From contig NZ_FQVO01000010.1 in NCBI RefSeq assembly GCF_900129385.1, positions 124,001 through 188,000 on the forward strand: a stretch of DNA of 64,000 nt, read 5' to 3'. Shown piece by piece: positions 36,971 to 45,861 of this stretch. Source of the DNA: Chryseobacterium takakiae. GTDB lineage: Bacteria; Bacteroidota; Bacteroidia; Flavobacteriales; Weeksellaceae. The position numbers and the translations under genes were made by a program. Within the stretch, counting starts at the first letter, position 1; each line of letters starts with the position of its first letter. A model generated the notes under the pieces. It ran no database searches. It saw nothing but the letters and a program-made list of their open reading frames with translations, and was not told where the DNA came from.

Positions 36971-38797
36971 ATGGATATAAAAAAATCTTTAGTACTGATT
37001 TTTTCGGCTTACGGCTGCTTTCTTTCTGCGCAGGAGAAAGTCATCGATACGGTATATATCTTTGACAATCAAATGAATAAAGTAAAGCTTTTTCATAGTG
37101 TCAATATGATCCGTCCGGGAGATTTCGAAAAAAACGCCACCAATCTTTCCGAGCTTTTACGGTTCCAGTCTCAGCTTTATATTAAAGAAAACGGACGGGG
37201 TGCTGTTTCGTCGCCTTCTTTCAGGGGGACAAGTGCAGGACATACGGCTTTTGTATGGAATGGCATCAATATAAACTCCGCCTTCCTGGGACAGGGTGAT
37301 GTAAATAATATTCCGCTTTTCGGATATGATGAGCTTGAGGTGAAAGCTGGCGGTGGAAGCGTTCAGTACGGAAGTTCGGCTATCGGAGGGAGCATTCACC
37401 TTAACAATAATCTGGAATTTAATAAAGGATTTCACACCTCCTTATTTTCTGAAGCAGCGTCTTTCGGGACGTATAATAACTTCCTGAGAACGTCTTTCAG
37501 CAGTGAGAAATTCAGCATTAAAGTTTCGGGGAATTATGTCATCAGCCAGAATGATTATGAAGTTCCGGAGAAGGAATACATCAACAGAAACGGCAGGTTT
37601 CACAATTCGTCGATCAACATCGGAGCTTCGTATAAAATTGCGCCGCATCAAACGATTTCGTGGCAAAACCAGTTATTTGACGGATCCCAGCATTATCCTA
37701 TTTTCACAGAGAGCGGTAACAAAACAAAATATAAAGCCCAGACTTTGCGCAGCCTTCTTTCCTGGGATGTTACAAGGAATAATTTTTCCAACAGCCTTAA
37801 AGCGGCTTATACGGAGGATAACTTCCAGTATTTCGGAGATATTGATAAGCCGAAAGAAAGCGGAGCAGAGGGTAAAAATTATATTTTCAGGAATGATTTT
37901 AATTATTTCATCACTCCGAAGCTTAACGTGAATGCGATTGGAGAATTTCAGGTAAATCAGGGATTGGGCTACCAATCGGGCATCGGTGATATCAGCAGGA
38001 ATGTTGGTTCTGCAGCCGGTCTTGTACGCTATTTTCCAACGTCTGATCTTCGCTTTGAAGCCGGTATTAAGAAAGATTTTGTAGAAAATATATCTTCTCC
38101 TGTTCTCTATTCTTTTTCGGGAAGATGGCAACTGGCGAAATGGTATCTGGTGGGCGCAAGCTTCTCAAGAAATTTTAAGTTCCCTACGTTTAACGATCTG
38201 TATTGGGGACAGGGAGGAAATCCTGATCTGGTTCCGGAAACCTCAATAAACCTGGATATGGATCATGAATTGACATTCGGAGATCTGAAACTGACTGTAA
38301 GTCCGTATTATATGGATATTAAAAACTATATCAACTGGCTTCCGACGGCTGCAGGTTACTGGGCTGCGTTCAATACCTACAGTGTAGAAATTTACGGTCT
38401 TGATTCGCAGATTACTTATCGTAAGAATTTAGGAAATCATCATTTTACATTGAATGGCGGATATACGTATTCCAGATCTACCAATAAGCTTACGGGAATG
38501 CAGATGATGTATGTTCCGCTTCATAAGGCTACCGGAAACATCGACTACCGCTACCGTTTCCTGAGTATTTATGTTCAGGGTCTTTTCAATGGGCTTACCT
38601 ATACTACTACCGACGAAAAAAGAGCGGATGCCATTGATCCTTATTTCGTTTTGAACGCCGGAATTTCCGCAAAATTTTTAAACCATTACACATTAGGATT
38701 TAAGGTAAATAATTTCACAGACGCTGTTTATCAGACCGTTTCTTATTATCCTTTGCCTAAAAGAAATTACAGCGTCTATATTAATATTAATTTTTAA
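36971..38797 (+). CDS. btuB: BtuB-like TonB-dependent cobalamin receptor
   Basis: Outer-membrane receptor of 608 residues for B12 import. Signal peptide ends near GCFLSAQE; the segment VIDTVYIF may carry the TonB box. Plug motifs are GRGAVSSPSFRGTSAGHTAF and QYGSSAIGGSIHL. The barrel ends NFTDAVYQTVSYYP...SVYININF, with the usual terminal Phe. Placement just after a cobalamin riboswitch and 13 bp before a propeller lipoprotein supports the B12 assignment, which sequence of the receptor alone would not fix. Confidence 0.9.
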   Translation: MDIKKSLVLIFSAYGCFLSAQEKVIDTVYIFDNQMNKVKLFHSVNMIRPGDFEKNATNLSELLRFQSQLYIKENGRGAVSSPSFRGTSAGHTAFVWNGININSAFLGQGDVNNIPLFGYDELEVKAGGGSVQYGSSAIGGSIHLNNNLEFNKGFHTSLFSEAASFGTYNNFLRTSFSSEKFSIKVSGNYVISQNDYEVPEKEYINRNGRFHNSSINIGASYKIAPHQTISWQNQLFDGSQHYPIFTESGNKTKYKAQTLRSLLSWDVTRNNFSNSLKAAYTEDNFQYFGDIDKPKESGAEGKNYIFRNDFNYFITPKLNVNAIGEFQVNQGLGYQSGIGDISRNVGSAAGLVRYFPTSDLRFEAGIKKDFVENISSPVLYSFSGRWQLAKWYLVGASFSRNFKFPTFNDLYWGQGGNPDLVPETSINLDMDHELTFGDLKLTVSPYYMDIKNYINWLPTAAGYWAAFNTYSVEIYGLDSQITYRKNLGNHHFTLNGGYTYSRSTNKLTGMQMMYVPLHKATGNIDYRYRFLSIYVQGLFNGLTYTTTDEKRADAIDPYFVLNAGISAKFLNHYTLGFKVNNFTDAVYQTVSYYPLPKRNYSVYININF

Positions 38798-38810
38798 CAT
38801 TTAACATATT

Positions 38811-39851
38811 ATGAAAATAACTAAACTTCTGACCCTTGTTTTTGCTTTTGCATTGCTTTTTACTATTTCTTGTACCAGCGATGATACTATAAGCGATGAA
38901 GTATTCTACGGAAACGGATTTCTGCTAAGCAACGAGGGAAATTTCGGAAAGCCTAATGCTGATGTAACATTCGTTACTTCAGACCTGAACATGAAACAGG
39001 ACAATATTTTTTCTGCCAACAACGGAGGCTCAAATCTGGGTGATGTTTTGCAGATGATCAGCTTTAATGGAGACCATGCTTATCTGTTGCTGAATAATTC
39101 AAACAAAATTCAAATCGTAAACAGATCCAACTTTAAGAGAACAGGTGAAATTACCGCTCAGCTGAACTCTCCACGATTCATGACTTTTGCCAACAATAAT
39201 ATTTATGTAACAAATGACAAATACGGAGGTGACAAATATGTAAGCATCTATAAATCATCTGATTTATCTTTTGTTAAAAAAATAAACTTTACCGACAATG
39301 TTGAAAGAATTGTTGAAGCCGGAAATAATATTTTCGTGCAGAATGCTTCTTTCGGTTTCGGAAATAAGATTACTTATATTACGACTTCTAACAACGAAAT
39401 TCAATCCACGATCACGATACCGAACGGAAACATCAATAAAATGATTGCCAGTAACGGAACGGTATATGCTATCGCCGCAGGAACTGCAGATTCCTACATC
39501 TATCAAATTTCAAATGCAGGAAGCATTACCAAGACTTATACTTTAACAGGAATTACCGATGCTACGAATCTTGAAATTGAAAAAGGTAAATTTTATTTCA
39601 CTTCAGGGCTTAACGTGTATGCCATGGACTTAACAGCTACCACTGTACCTTCTGCTCCATTGTTTACGGTTAGCAATAGTGTTGACCAGTATTCTAATCT
39701 ATATGGATTCAGTGTTGTAAACGACAGAATTTTTGTTTCGGATGCGAACGGATTTACTCAGGACAGTAAGATCAGCGTATATTCTACGAGCGGATCTCTT
39801 TTGAAAACTTTTACCGCAGGTAAAGGTACCAACGGAGCGTTCTGGAACTAA
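38811..39851 (+). CDS. BtuG-like beta-propeller surface lipoprotein
   Basis: A 346-residue lipoprotein with the lipobox in LLFTISCTSDDT. The body is a YncE/DUF5074-type seven-bladed propeller with recurring strand patterns such as FNGDHAYLLLNNSNKIQIV and NRSNFKRTGEI. Bacteroides BtuG proteins are propeller lipoproteins that capture B12 for BtuB. The 13-bp gap to btuB, shared riboswitch and downstream terminator make the same role likely here. Identity to known BtuG cannot be measured by eye, so it is called BtuG-like. Confidence 0.82.
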   Translation: MKITKLLTLVFAFALLFTISCTSDDTISDEVFYGNGFLLSNEGNFGKPNADVTFVTSDLNMKQDNIFSANNGGSNLGDVLQMISFNGDHAYLLLNNSNKIQIVNRSNFKRTGEITAQLNSPRFMTFANNNIYVTNDKYGGDKYVSIYKSSDLSFVKKINFTDNVERIVEAGNNIFVQNASFGFGNKITYITTSNNEIQSTITIPNGNINKMIASNGTVYAIAAGTADSYIYQISNAGSITKTYTLTGITDATNLEIEKGKFYFTSGLNVYAMDLTATTVPSAPLFTVSNSVDQYSNLYGFSVVNDRIFVSDANGFTQDSKISVYSTSGSLLKTFTAGKGTNGAFWN

Positions 39852-39905
39852 GAACGGCTTGTATTTATATCATACAATTTATTTTTTCATCATTTGTGTT
39901 TTTTT

Positions 39906-39938
39906 CCGGGCGGTTTCTTCGAAACCGCCCGGATTTTT
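39906..39938 (+). terminator. Terminator of cobalamin-uptake operon
   Basis: Perfect 12-bp GC-rich stem (39906-39917 with 39921-39932, loop TTC) followed by ATTTTTATTT. Confidence 0.9.
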
Positions 39939-40007
39939 ATTTCAAGATAATATTTTGAAAATCACAGTGATGATTAAGATGGTATAATTAAATAGTGCAA
40001 AAAACAT

Positions 40008-41429
40008 TTAAGCAAGTGTTAATCCCAGCTTCTCTCCTTCTGCAATGACGAATTGTTTTGCTTTCTCGCTGTCGTTTTCAATTTCTCCCTCCAGGATGGC
40101 CTCTTTTACTTTTTCTTTTAAAATTCCGATTTCACGGCCCGGTTTCAGGTTAAACAATGCCATAATCTCCTCTCCGGAAATCGGCGGCTGAAAGTTTCTT
40201 ACCTGGTCTTTTTCTTCCACTTCTTTGATTTTCACCGCTACATATTCAAAATTCTTTTTGAATTTCTCCTGCTTTTTAGAGTTTTTGGTGGTGATATCTG
40301 CTTTACAAAGTGTAAAAAGATCTTCTAAATCTTCTCCTGCGTCGAAAAGCAATCTTCTTAATGCGGAATCTGAAGCGTCATCCGTAATCAGGGCAATGGG
40401 ACGTGAAGAGAGCTTTACCATTTTCTGAACATATTTCATATCCGGACCTAAAGGTAGTTTCAGCCTCTGGAATAACGTTTTTACCATTTTTGAGCCTAAA
40501 AACTCGTGTCCATGGAATGTCCATCCCGTTCCTTCCACAAACTTTTTGGTCGGCGCTTTTCCGATATCATGCAGCAATGCCGCCCAACGCAGCCAAAGAT
40601 TATCCGTATTTTCTGAAATATTATCAACCACTTCCAGGGTATGGTAAAAGTTGTCTTTGTGGGTCTGTCCTTCTATTTCTTCTATTCCTTTCAGGTCCAT
40701 CAGTTCGGGGACTATCATTTTCATCAGGCCTGTTTCTTCCATTAGTCTGAGGCCGACAGAAGGTTTTGAAGAAAGCATGATTTTATTGAATTCCACCATA
40801 ATTCTTTCCATCGAAACGATTTTGATGCGTTCCGCTTCCTGTTTAATGGCTTCCAGAGATTTTTCTTCGATTCTAAACTGTAAAGTAGATGCAAAACGAA
40901 TGGCTCTCATCATACGCAACGGGTCGTCAGAATAGGTTTGCGCAGGTTCCAGCGGTGTTCTGAGAATTCCTTTTTCCAGATCTTCCACTCCGTTAAACGG
41001 ATCAATTAATTCACCGAAATTATCTTTATTCAGAGAAATTGCCATTGCATTGATGGTAAAATCCCGTCTCTTCTGATCGTCTTCAATGGTACCGCCTTCC
41101 ACTTCCGGCTTGCGGCTGTCTTCGGTATAGCTTTCTTTTCTGGCGCCTACAAATTCAAGCTCCAGGTCTTTGTATCGGATCATTGCCGTACCGTACGTTT
41201 TAAAAACAGAAACTTTCATCTTCGGATCAATTTCTTTTCCTACATTCTGGGCCAGCTCGATGCCGCTTTGTTCGGTTACAAAATCAATATCTGTAGAAGC
41301 TTTTCTTTTCATCAGCAAATCACGAACATAGCCGCCAACGATATACACTGACTGCCCGTTTTTTTCCGCGACTTCGGAAATTATTTTAAAAAGTTTAAGG
41401 TTTTTATTCTGATTAAGATTGATGAACAT
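40008..41429 (-). CDS. CCA tRNA nucleotidyltransferase (HD type)
   Basis: Adds or repairs the 3' CCA of tRNAs. The nucleotidyltransferase core (residues 20-170) shows VGGYVRDLLM and the metal-binding DID in KASTDIDFVT. The head-binding motif RRDFTINAMA follows, then the neck with DDPLRMMRAIRFAS. The C-terminal half carries an HD domain (WAALLHDIGKAPT near 280), so phosphohydrolase activity on cyclic phosphates is possible. Its 473 residues are usual for the Bacteroidota form. It is followed by a spacer and the TsaC-like gene on the same strand. Confidence 0.93.
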   Translation of the reverse strand: MFINLNQNKNLKLFKIISEVAEKNGQSVYIVGGYVRDLLMKRKASTDIDFVTEQSGIELAQNVGKEIDPKMKVSVFKTYGTAMIRYKDLELEFVGARKESYTEDSRKPEVEGGTIEDDQKRRDFTINAMAISLNKDNFGELIDPFNGVEDLEKGILRTPLEPAQTYSDDPLRMMRAIRFASTLQFRIEEKSLEAIKQEAERIKIVSMERIMVEFNKIMLSSKPSVGLRLMEETGLMKMIVPELMDLKGIEEIEGQTHKDNFYHTLEVVDNISENTDNLWLRWAALLHDIGKAPTKKFVEGTGWTFHGHEFLGSKMVKTLFQRLKLPLGPDMKYVQKMVKLSSRPIALITDDASDSALRRLLFDAGEDLEDLFTLCKADITTKNSKKQEKFKKNFEYVAVKIKEVEEKDQVRNFQPPISGEEIMALFNLKPGREIGILKEKVKEAILEGEIENDSEKAKQFVIAEGEKLGLTLA

Positions 41430-41582
41430 TTTTTTGATGTTAAATGATACTGATAAACAATAGATTAACCTTCACTATTATTTAACTTAAAACCACTAAG
41501 AAACCAGATTTTAGAGGTAAAAACTCAATTTCCGACTTCTTAATGGTTGAATTATTTTGCAAAGATAATTAAATCTTTGTTC

Positions 41583-42131
41583 TTATTCGCGAAGTACTTT
41601 TATTCTGTTGTCACTCCAGATTTTGATAACCGAAGATCCTGAATACTGAGAAACTTTTTCCCGGTCTTCTTCCACTGCATAATCTACCAGATCAATAATC
41701 TCCGGAGAAATATCAGAAAACTTCAAAGGACTTTTTTCACCACTGAAATTCGCAGAGGTAGAAACCAATGGCTTATTAAGTTTGGTGATAAGTCTCTTAC
41801 AAAAATCATTTTTTACCAGACGAATCCCGATGCTTCCGTCTTCCGCCAACAGTTCTTTGGGCAGACCTCTCGGATTTTCATACACGATTGTAACGGGTTT
41901 TTCGCTCAAATCGATGATTTCCCAAGCCATCTCAGGAACATCTACCAAATCCTGAAGTCTTTTCTCAGACTCTACGAGAATAATCATGGATTTGTTCTTT
42001 TCCCGTTTTTTGATTTCAAAAATTTTATTGACAGCTTCTATATTGGTGGCATCACAACCGATTCCCCAAATGGTATCGGTAGGATATAAAATAGTGCCGC
42101 CTGATTTTAGTATTTGTATAATGTTTTCCAT
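41583..42131 (-). CDS. L-threonylcarbamoyladenylate synthase (TsaC/YrdC type)
   Basis: Makes threonylcarbamoyl-AMP for the t6A37 modification of ANN-decoding tRNAs. It has the short one-domain form (182 residues). Visible: GGTILYPTDTIWGIGCD (residues 11-27), KKREKNKSMIILV, GIRLVKNDFC, and STSANFSGEKSP, all part of the YrdC fold that binds ATP, threonine and bicarbonate. The next upstream element on this strand is the GIY-YIG unit, whose inverted repeat begins 8 bp before its start codon. Confidence 0.92.
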   Translation of the reverse strand: MENIIQILKSGGTILYPTDTIWGIGCDATNIEAVNKIFEIKKREKNKSMIILVESEKRLQDLVDVPEMAWEIIDLSEKPVTIVYENPRGLPKELLAEDGSIGIRLVKNDFCKRLITKLNKPLVSTSANFSGEKSPLKFSDISPEIIDLVDYAVEEDREKVSQYSGSSVIKIWSDNRIKVLRE

Positions 42132-42138
42132 AATCGTT

Positions 42139-42171
42139 TGTCATTGCGAGGAGCATAGCGACGAAGCAATC
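42139..42171. repeat. Left terminal inverted repeat
   Basis: Contains CATTGCGAGGAGC, ATAGCGACGAAG and CAATC. Differs from the right copy at two adjacent bases. Confidence 0.8.
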
Positions 42172-42480
42172 TCAAAAAGGATCCATGATATCCTTAATAT
42201 CTTCCGTTAAATCTCCCCATTTCGGATTAATTGAATTTATTAAATCTATTTTTTTCTGTCTTGAGCCAGCTTTAATTTGTTTCTCTCTGAAAATGGCATC
42301 ACCAATTTCCTGAAAAGACTCCCAGTATACAAGTTTATTTACATTATACTTTGATGTAAAACTTAACTCAAAAAACTTTTCTTTGTGTTCACGAACTCTT
42401 TTGGGTAAATTTGATGTCACCCCTGTATAGAGAACAGTATTAGTTTTATTGGTCATTATATAAATAAAGCCCGGTTTCAT
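42172..42480 (-). CDS. GIY-YIG nuclease family protein
   Basis: A 102-residue single-domain GIY-YIG protein (UPF0213/YhbQ-like). The catalytic elements are GFIYIMTN (GIY strand), YTGVTSNL (YIG strand), the Arg in LPKRVREHKEK and the Glu in IFREKQIKAG. No DNA-binding domain is attached. It fills the space between two inverted repeats, suggesting it acts on its own repeats, although cutting of DNA is not shown. It lies between tRNA-modification and DinB genes with no operon link. Confidence 0.9.
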   Translation of the reverse strand: MKPGFIYIMTNKTNTVLYTGVTSNLPKRVREHKEKFFELSFTSKYNVNKLVYWESFQEIGDAIFREKQIKAGSRQKKIDLINSINPKWGDLTEDIKDIMDPF

Positions 42481-42501
42481 TTGTGCTAATTGATTTTATG
42501 G

Positions 42502-42534
42502 GATTGCTTCGTCGCTTCGCTCCTCGCAATGACA
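42502..42534. repeat. Right terminal inverted repeat
   Basis: Reads GATTGCTTCGTCGCTTCGC then TCCTCGCAATGACA, the inverse of the left copy with two differences. Confidence 0.8.
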
Positions 42535-42549
42535 TAAAATTAAAAAACT

Positions 42550-43053
42550 TTATAACCCCGGCAAATATCTTTCCCTAATAATATTCAGATGATGCTCATT
42601 ATGCCCCACGATTAGCTTTCCTACAGTTTCTGCGGAAATCCGATTCCCGTTTGCGGTACCAACATTTTGTAAGGCCGAAGATTGGGCGCTTTCCAATAAA
42701 ACCTGAGAAGACTTCCTGATGAGCTGATATTCTTCCAGCAGGGAACTTAAGCTTCTCTCATTGGCGAAAGACTGATTGGCATATAGTTCTTCATCGAAAC
42801 CCGGCAATTCGTTTTGATCACCTCTTAAGAATGCCAGAATTCTGTATTGAAATACTCTTTCGGTATCTGATAAATGCAACAATAGCTCCTTCAGGGTCCA
42901 TTTTCCTTCTGCATAAGCAAATGAAGATTGTTCTTCCGAAAGCTGAATATAGATTTCAACCGTTTTTTCTCCGGTTTTTTTTAATTCTTCCAACCAGTTT
43001 TCGGATGGAATTAAGTCTAAGTATCTTTGTATATATTTTTGAAAATCAGTCAT
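42550..43053 (-). CDS. DinB family protein
   Basis: A 167-residue four-helix protein of the DinB/YfiT superfamily; start MTDFQKYIQRYLD at 43053. Likely metal ligands are the His in LLLHLSDTERVFQ and the pair in GHNEHHLNIIRERY near the C-terminus, spaced as in DinB-like metalloproteins. Many members are thiol transferases or stress proteins, but the reaction cannot be predicted. A repeat with AATGTAACA words lies just upstream. Confidence 0.87.
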   Translation of the reverse strand: MTDFQKYIQRYLDLIPSENWLEELKKTGEKTVEIYIQLSEEQSSFAYAEGKWTLKELLLHLSDTERVFQYRILAFLRGDQNELPGFDEELYANQSFANERSLSSLLEEYQLIRKSSQVLLESAQSSALQNVGTANGNRISAETVGKLIVGHNEHHLNIIRERYLPGL

Positions 43054-43063
43054 CTTTTTATAA

Positions 43064-43145
43064 TTTAGCAATGTATCAATTAACAGTGTAACAATTTATA
43101 ATGTAAAAGTGTAGCATTAATTATTATTAGATTGTTACATTTATT
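43064..43145. repeat. GTGTAACAAT / ATTGTTACAT inverted repeat
   Basis: Spacer between two minus-strand genes holds GTGTAACAAT (43087-43096) and ATTGTTACAT (43131-43140) in inverted order plus AATGTA fragments. Related to the perfect pair at 49320-49430. Confidence 0.5.
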
Positions 43146-43156
43146 TCTTTGTTGCA

Positions 43157-43606
43157 TTAATTAATGTATTCATTCGTCCACTCGTAGAAATTGACTTCGT
43201 TGTATATCTCGAATCCGCATGCAGGGTATAGTTTGTTTCCGATATCGTTGGATTTTCCGGTTTCCAGAAGAATTCCACAGGCATCAGAAGATTTCGCCAT
43301 TTTCTTAGCTTCTTCAATAAGAGCCTTTGAATATCCATTTCCACGGTAACTTTCATTGACGTATAAATCATTCAGCAGCCAGTACCGCTTCATTCTTGTG
43401 GAAGAAAACAGCGGATAAAGCTGTACAAAACCTACAAGCTTTCCATCATTCTCTGCAACAAAAATTTCAGAATCTTTATTTTTGATTCTTTCTGCTAAAA
43501 ATTTTTCAGCTGCGGGAATATCAGAATTTTTATGGTAAAATATTCTGTATTGATCAAACAGTTCAGCCAGTTCGTATACATCTGTTATGGTTGCTTTTCT
43601 TGTCAT
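43157..43606 (-). CDS. GNAT family N-acetyltransferase
   Basis: A 149-residue acetyltransferase. The acetyl-CoA loop is LNDLYVNESYRGNGYSKALIEEAKKMA (the Arg-Gly-Asn-Gly turn is the pyrophosphate-binding motif A), and motif B is GILLETGKSNDIGNKLYPACGFEIYNE. The small-molecule or peptide substrate is unknown. It is flanked on both sides by unrelated single genes on the same strand. Confidence 0.88.
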   Translation of the reverse strand: MTRKATITDVYELAELFDQYRIFYHKNSDIPAAEKFLAERIKNKDSEIFVAENDGKLVGFVQLYPLFSSTRMKRYWLLNDLYVNESYRGNGYSKALIEEAKKMAKSSDACGILLETGKSNDIGNKLYPACGFEIYNEVNFYEWTNEYIN

Positions 43607-43675
43607 TTTTATTTGTTGAATTTTAAAAACTTTGTCAAAGATAAATGCTTTGAAAATATAACTTTGACAAAGTAT

Positions 43676-44155
43676 TTATAGGTGATGGTCGTAGCTTAAA
43701 ACCCTTTTTATTTTCCAGTTTTTGTCTTCCAGAATCCAGAGAATGGTAAATTTTGCCCGGCTTCCTTTATTCCATTTTCCTTTGTAGAATTCAGCAAAAT
43801 CATGTTCTCCTTCCTGAATAAAAGCGTACAGAACATTATTATTGTACAAAGGATAGACTTTCATACTTCCCGGAACCATTTCGCGCCTTACTTTGTTGGG
43901 GCCGCCGCAGATATTATTTTTGATGGATGCAATGAATGCTGCTTTTCCGGAAGTAATTCCGCCTTTATCGTGGTAAAATTCGAGGTCGTCACTGACGATT
44001 GAATCATAATGAGAAAGATCACATGCATTAAATCCTATATCGAATATCAGACTGTCTAATTTTTTTGCCGTTTTATAGAGCTCATCGGTATTCTTTACCT
44101 GAGAAAACATGATCTGACTTACAATCAGTAACAATACAATCTGAATCTTTCTCAT
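43676..44155 (-). CDS. Secreted NTF2-like (DUF4440) protein
   Basis: A 159-residue protein with a signal peptide (cleavage near SQIMFSQV) and an NTF2-like fold of the DUF4440/SnoaL type. Motifs are FNACDLSHYDSIVSDDLEFYHDKGG and the ending SRAKFTILWILEDKNWKIKRVLSYDHH. It binds small ligands in related proteins, but no substrate or activity can be named. Monocistronic on the minus strand. Confidence 0.85.
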   Translation of the reverse strand: MRKIQIVLLLIVSQIMFSQVKNTDELYKTAKKLDSLIFDIGFNACDLSHYDSIVSDDLEFYHDKGGITSGKAAFIASIKNNICGGPNKVRREMVPGSMKVYPLYNNNVLYAFIQEGEHDFAEFYKGKWNKGSRAKFTILWILEDKNWKIKRVLSYDHHL

Positions 44156-44357
44156 GATTTTTTTTTTAATAATTTATTTTAAACGTAAAGCCCGCTAAGA
44201 TCATTGACTACAAATGTTTTTAAGGTCGCAAAGATTGAACTACATTCGTAAACCTTCAGTCTATACTTAGAAAAGACCATAAAGCTTAATTATCCAAATC
44301 CGATATCTAAAAAAACTTTGTATAGTTTTTCAAATATTTAAATAAAGACTGCCACCC

Positions 44358-44598
44358 TAGCCCTAATTGAGCAGCAAGTCTGAGCTTTTTAGATTCGGCG
44401 CGGCGGCAAAGCCGCCGCGCCGAATCTAAAAAAGCGAGTAGCGAAAGCAGGAAAAAGCTTCAAATAATATATATATTGCTTTTCAATGCAGTCAAATTAC
44501 TCCTAAAAAAATCATAAATACAATTCGACGAAGTCAAAAAGCTCCAAATAAAAAGTATATGTTGCTTTTCGATGTAAATCAAATTGCTTCTAAAAATT
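44358..44598. repeat. Dispersed repeat with perfect 22-bp hairpin (copy 2)
   Basis: Same framework as 18479-18680: TAGCCCTAATTGAGCAGC, perfect stem (44386-44407 with 44411-44432, loop AAA), GCGAGTAGCGAAAGCAGG, AAAAAGCTTCAAATA. The right-hand module, TTGCTTTTCRATG...CAAATT, occurs twice here (about 44453-44520 and 44539-44598). The spacer at 44156-44357 before it has only CGCAAAGATT-like repeat debris. Confidence 0.75.
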
Positions 44599-44601
44599 GA
44601 A

Positions 44602-45741
44602 TTACGAAAAAGCTCTTTCCAGATCTGCGATAAGGTCTTCCGCGTCTTCAATTCCGACGCTTAAACGTACCAGATCATCGGTAATTCCCAACTCGGCACG
44701 TTTTTCCGAAGGGATGGAAGCGTGGGTCATTAAAGCAGGATGATTAGCCAGAGATTCTACTCCACCCAATGATTCAGCTAACGTGAATACTCTTACTTTT
44801 TCCAAAAATTTAATGGCATCTTCTTTTTTACCGGATTTAAAGGTAAAAGAAACCATTCCGCCAAAATCCTTCATTTGGGATTTGGCAAGCTCATATTGTG
44901 GATGAGATTCCAAGCCTGGATAAATCACCTTATCCACCGCGGGATGAGATTCCAGGTATTTGGCAACAGCCATTCCGTTTTCCGAGTGTCTCTGAACTCT
45001 TAATGCCAGTGTTTTGATTCCTCTTAATACAAGATACGAATCGTGAGGCCCTAAAATTCCGCCGCTGGCAAATTGGATGAAGTGAAGCTTTTCGCCTAAT
45101 TCCGCATCTTTTGCCACCAAAGCTCCTGCGATAACATCGGAGTGCCCACCAAGATATTTTGTTGCAGAGTGCATCACAATATCCGCACCCATGTCAATCG
45201 GTCTTTGAAGATAAGGTGTTGCGAAGGTATTATCAACCGCCACTAAAATATCTTTGCCTTTAGCGACCTCAACCACCGCTTTAATATCAACCAGTTTCAT
45301 TAAAGGATTGGTTGGTGTTTCAATCCAAATCAACTTTGTTTTATCCGTAATAATATCGGCAAGTTTTGCAGCATCATCAAAGCTTACAAAGGTAAATTTC
45401 AGCTGATATTTTTCAAAAAGCCTGGTAAACATCCTGTAGGTTCCGCCGTATAAATCGTCTACCGCAACAACCTCATCTCCGGGGTTTAATAATTTTAAAA
45501 CACAATCGATGGCCGCTAAACCTGACCCGAAGGCCAGACCTCTCGCTCCGTTTTCAATGCTTGCGAGAGAATCTTCCAATGCCTGCCTTGTAGGATTGGC
45601 TGCTCTTGAATATTCGTATCCCGAATGTACACCCGGACTTTTCTGCGCGAATGTTGATGTTAAAAATACAGGAACATTTACAGATCCCGTTGCAGATTCA
45701 TGGTGTTGCCCACCGTGTATTACTTTTGTATTGAAATTCAT
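44602..45741 (-). CDS. metB: Cystathionine gamma-synthase
   Basis: PLP-dependent Cys/Met metabolism enzyme of 379 residues that condenses an activated homoserine with cysteine. The PLP lysine is in SATKYLGGHSDVIAGA, and GGTYRMFTRLF, DNTFATPYLQRP and FASGGILGPHDSYLVLRGIKTLALR surround the active site. The end GIEDAEDLIADLERAF is typical. Sequence cannot fully separate gamma-synthase from gamma-lyase. The downstream neighbour is a repeat and the upstream neighbour gldC, so no operon is evident. Confidence 0.88.
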   Translation of the reverse strand: MNFNTKVIHGGQHHESATGSVNVPVFLTSTFAQKSPGVHSGYEYSRAANPTRQALEDSLASIENGARGLAFGSGLAAIDCVLKLLNPGDEVVAVDDLYGGTYRMFTRLFEKYQLKFTFVSFDDAAKLADIITDKTKLIWIETPTNPLMKLVDIKAVVEVAKGKDILVAVDNTFATPYLQRPIDMGADIVMHSATKYLGGHSDVIAGALVAKDAELGEKLHFIQFASGGILGPHDSYLVLRGIKTLALRVQRHSENGMAVAKYLESHPAVDKVIYPGLESHPQYELAKSQMKDFGGMVSFTFKSGKKEDAIKFLEKVRVFTLAESLGGVESLANHPALMTHASIPSEKRAELGITDDLVRLSVGIEDAEDLIADLERAFS

Positions 45742-45754
45742 AATAATTTGCTTT

Positions 45755-45860
45755 TAGCTTATTGCTTCTGGCATTTGGCTTTTAAACCTTAATACCAAAA
45801 ATTTATTATTCTGTAAGCGTTTAGCAAAGCCAGTTGCCAATTGCCAAACGCCAACAGCTT
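45755..45860. repeat. TTGCCAA / TTGGCTTT spacer repeat
   Basis: The metB-gldC spacer contains GGCATTTGGCTTTT and then CCAGTTGCCAATTGCCAAACGCC, short overlapping repeats of TTGCCAA in both orientations. No gene is seen. Confidence 0.45.
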
Positions 45861-45861
45861 T

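Larger units (their letters stand above)
42139..42534. mobile_element. GIY-YIG gene between terminal inverted repeats
   Basis: A 396-bp unit made of one gene flanked by 33-bp inverted repeats (42139-42171 and 42502-42534, two mismatches). The gene's stop codon abuts the left repeat, and 21 bp separate its start from the right one. The repeat core, ATTGCGAGGAGC...GCGACGAAGCAATC, is known as a dispersed element in many bacteria. Mobility is inferred; no target duplication was identified. Confidence 0.6.

Noticed and set aside
37503..37931. A 142-codon frame in the plus strand within the B12 receptor region
   Set aside because: It overlaps the receptor in another frame and is rich in arginine from shifted codons; no domain is visible.
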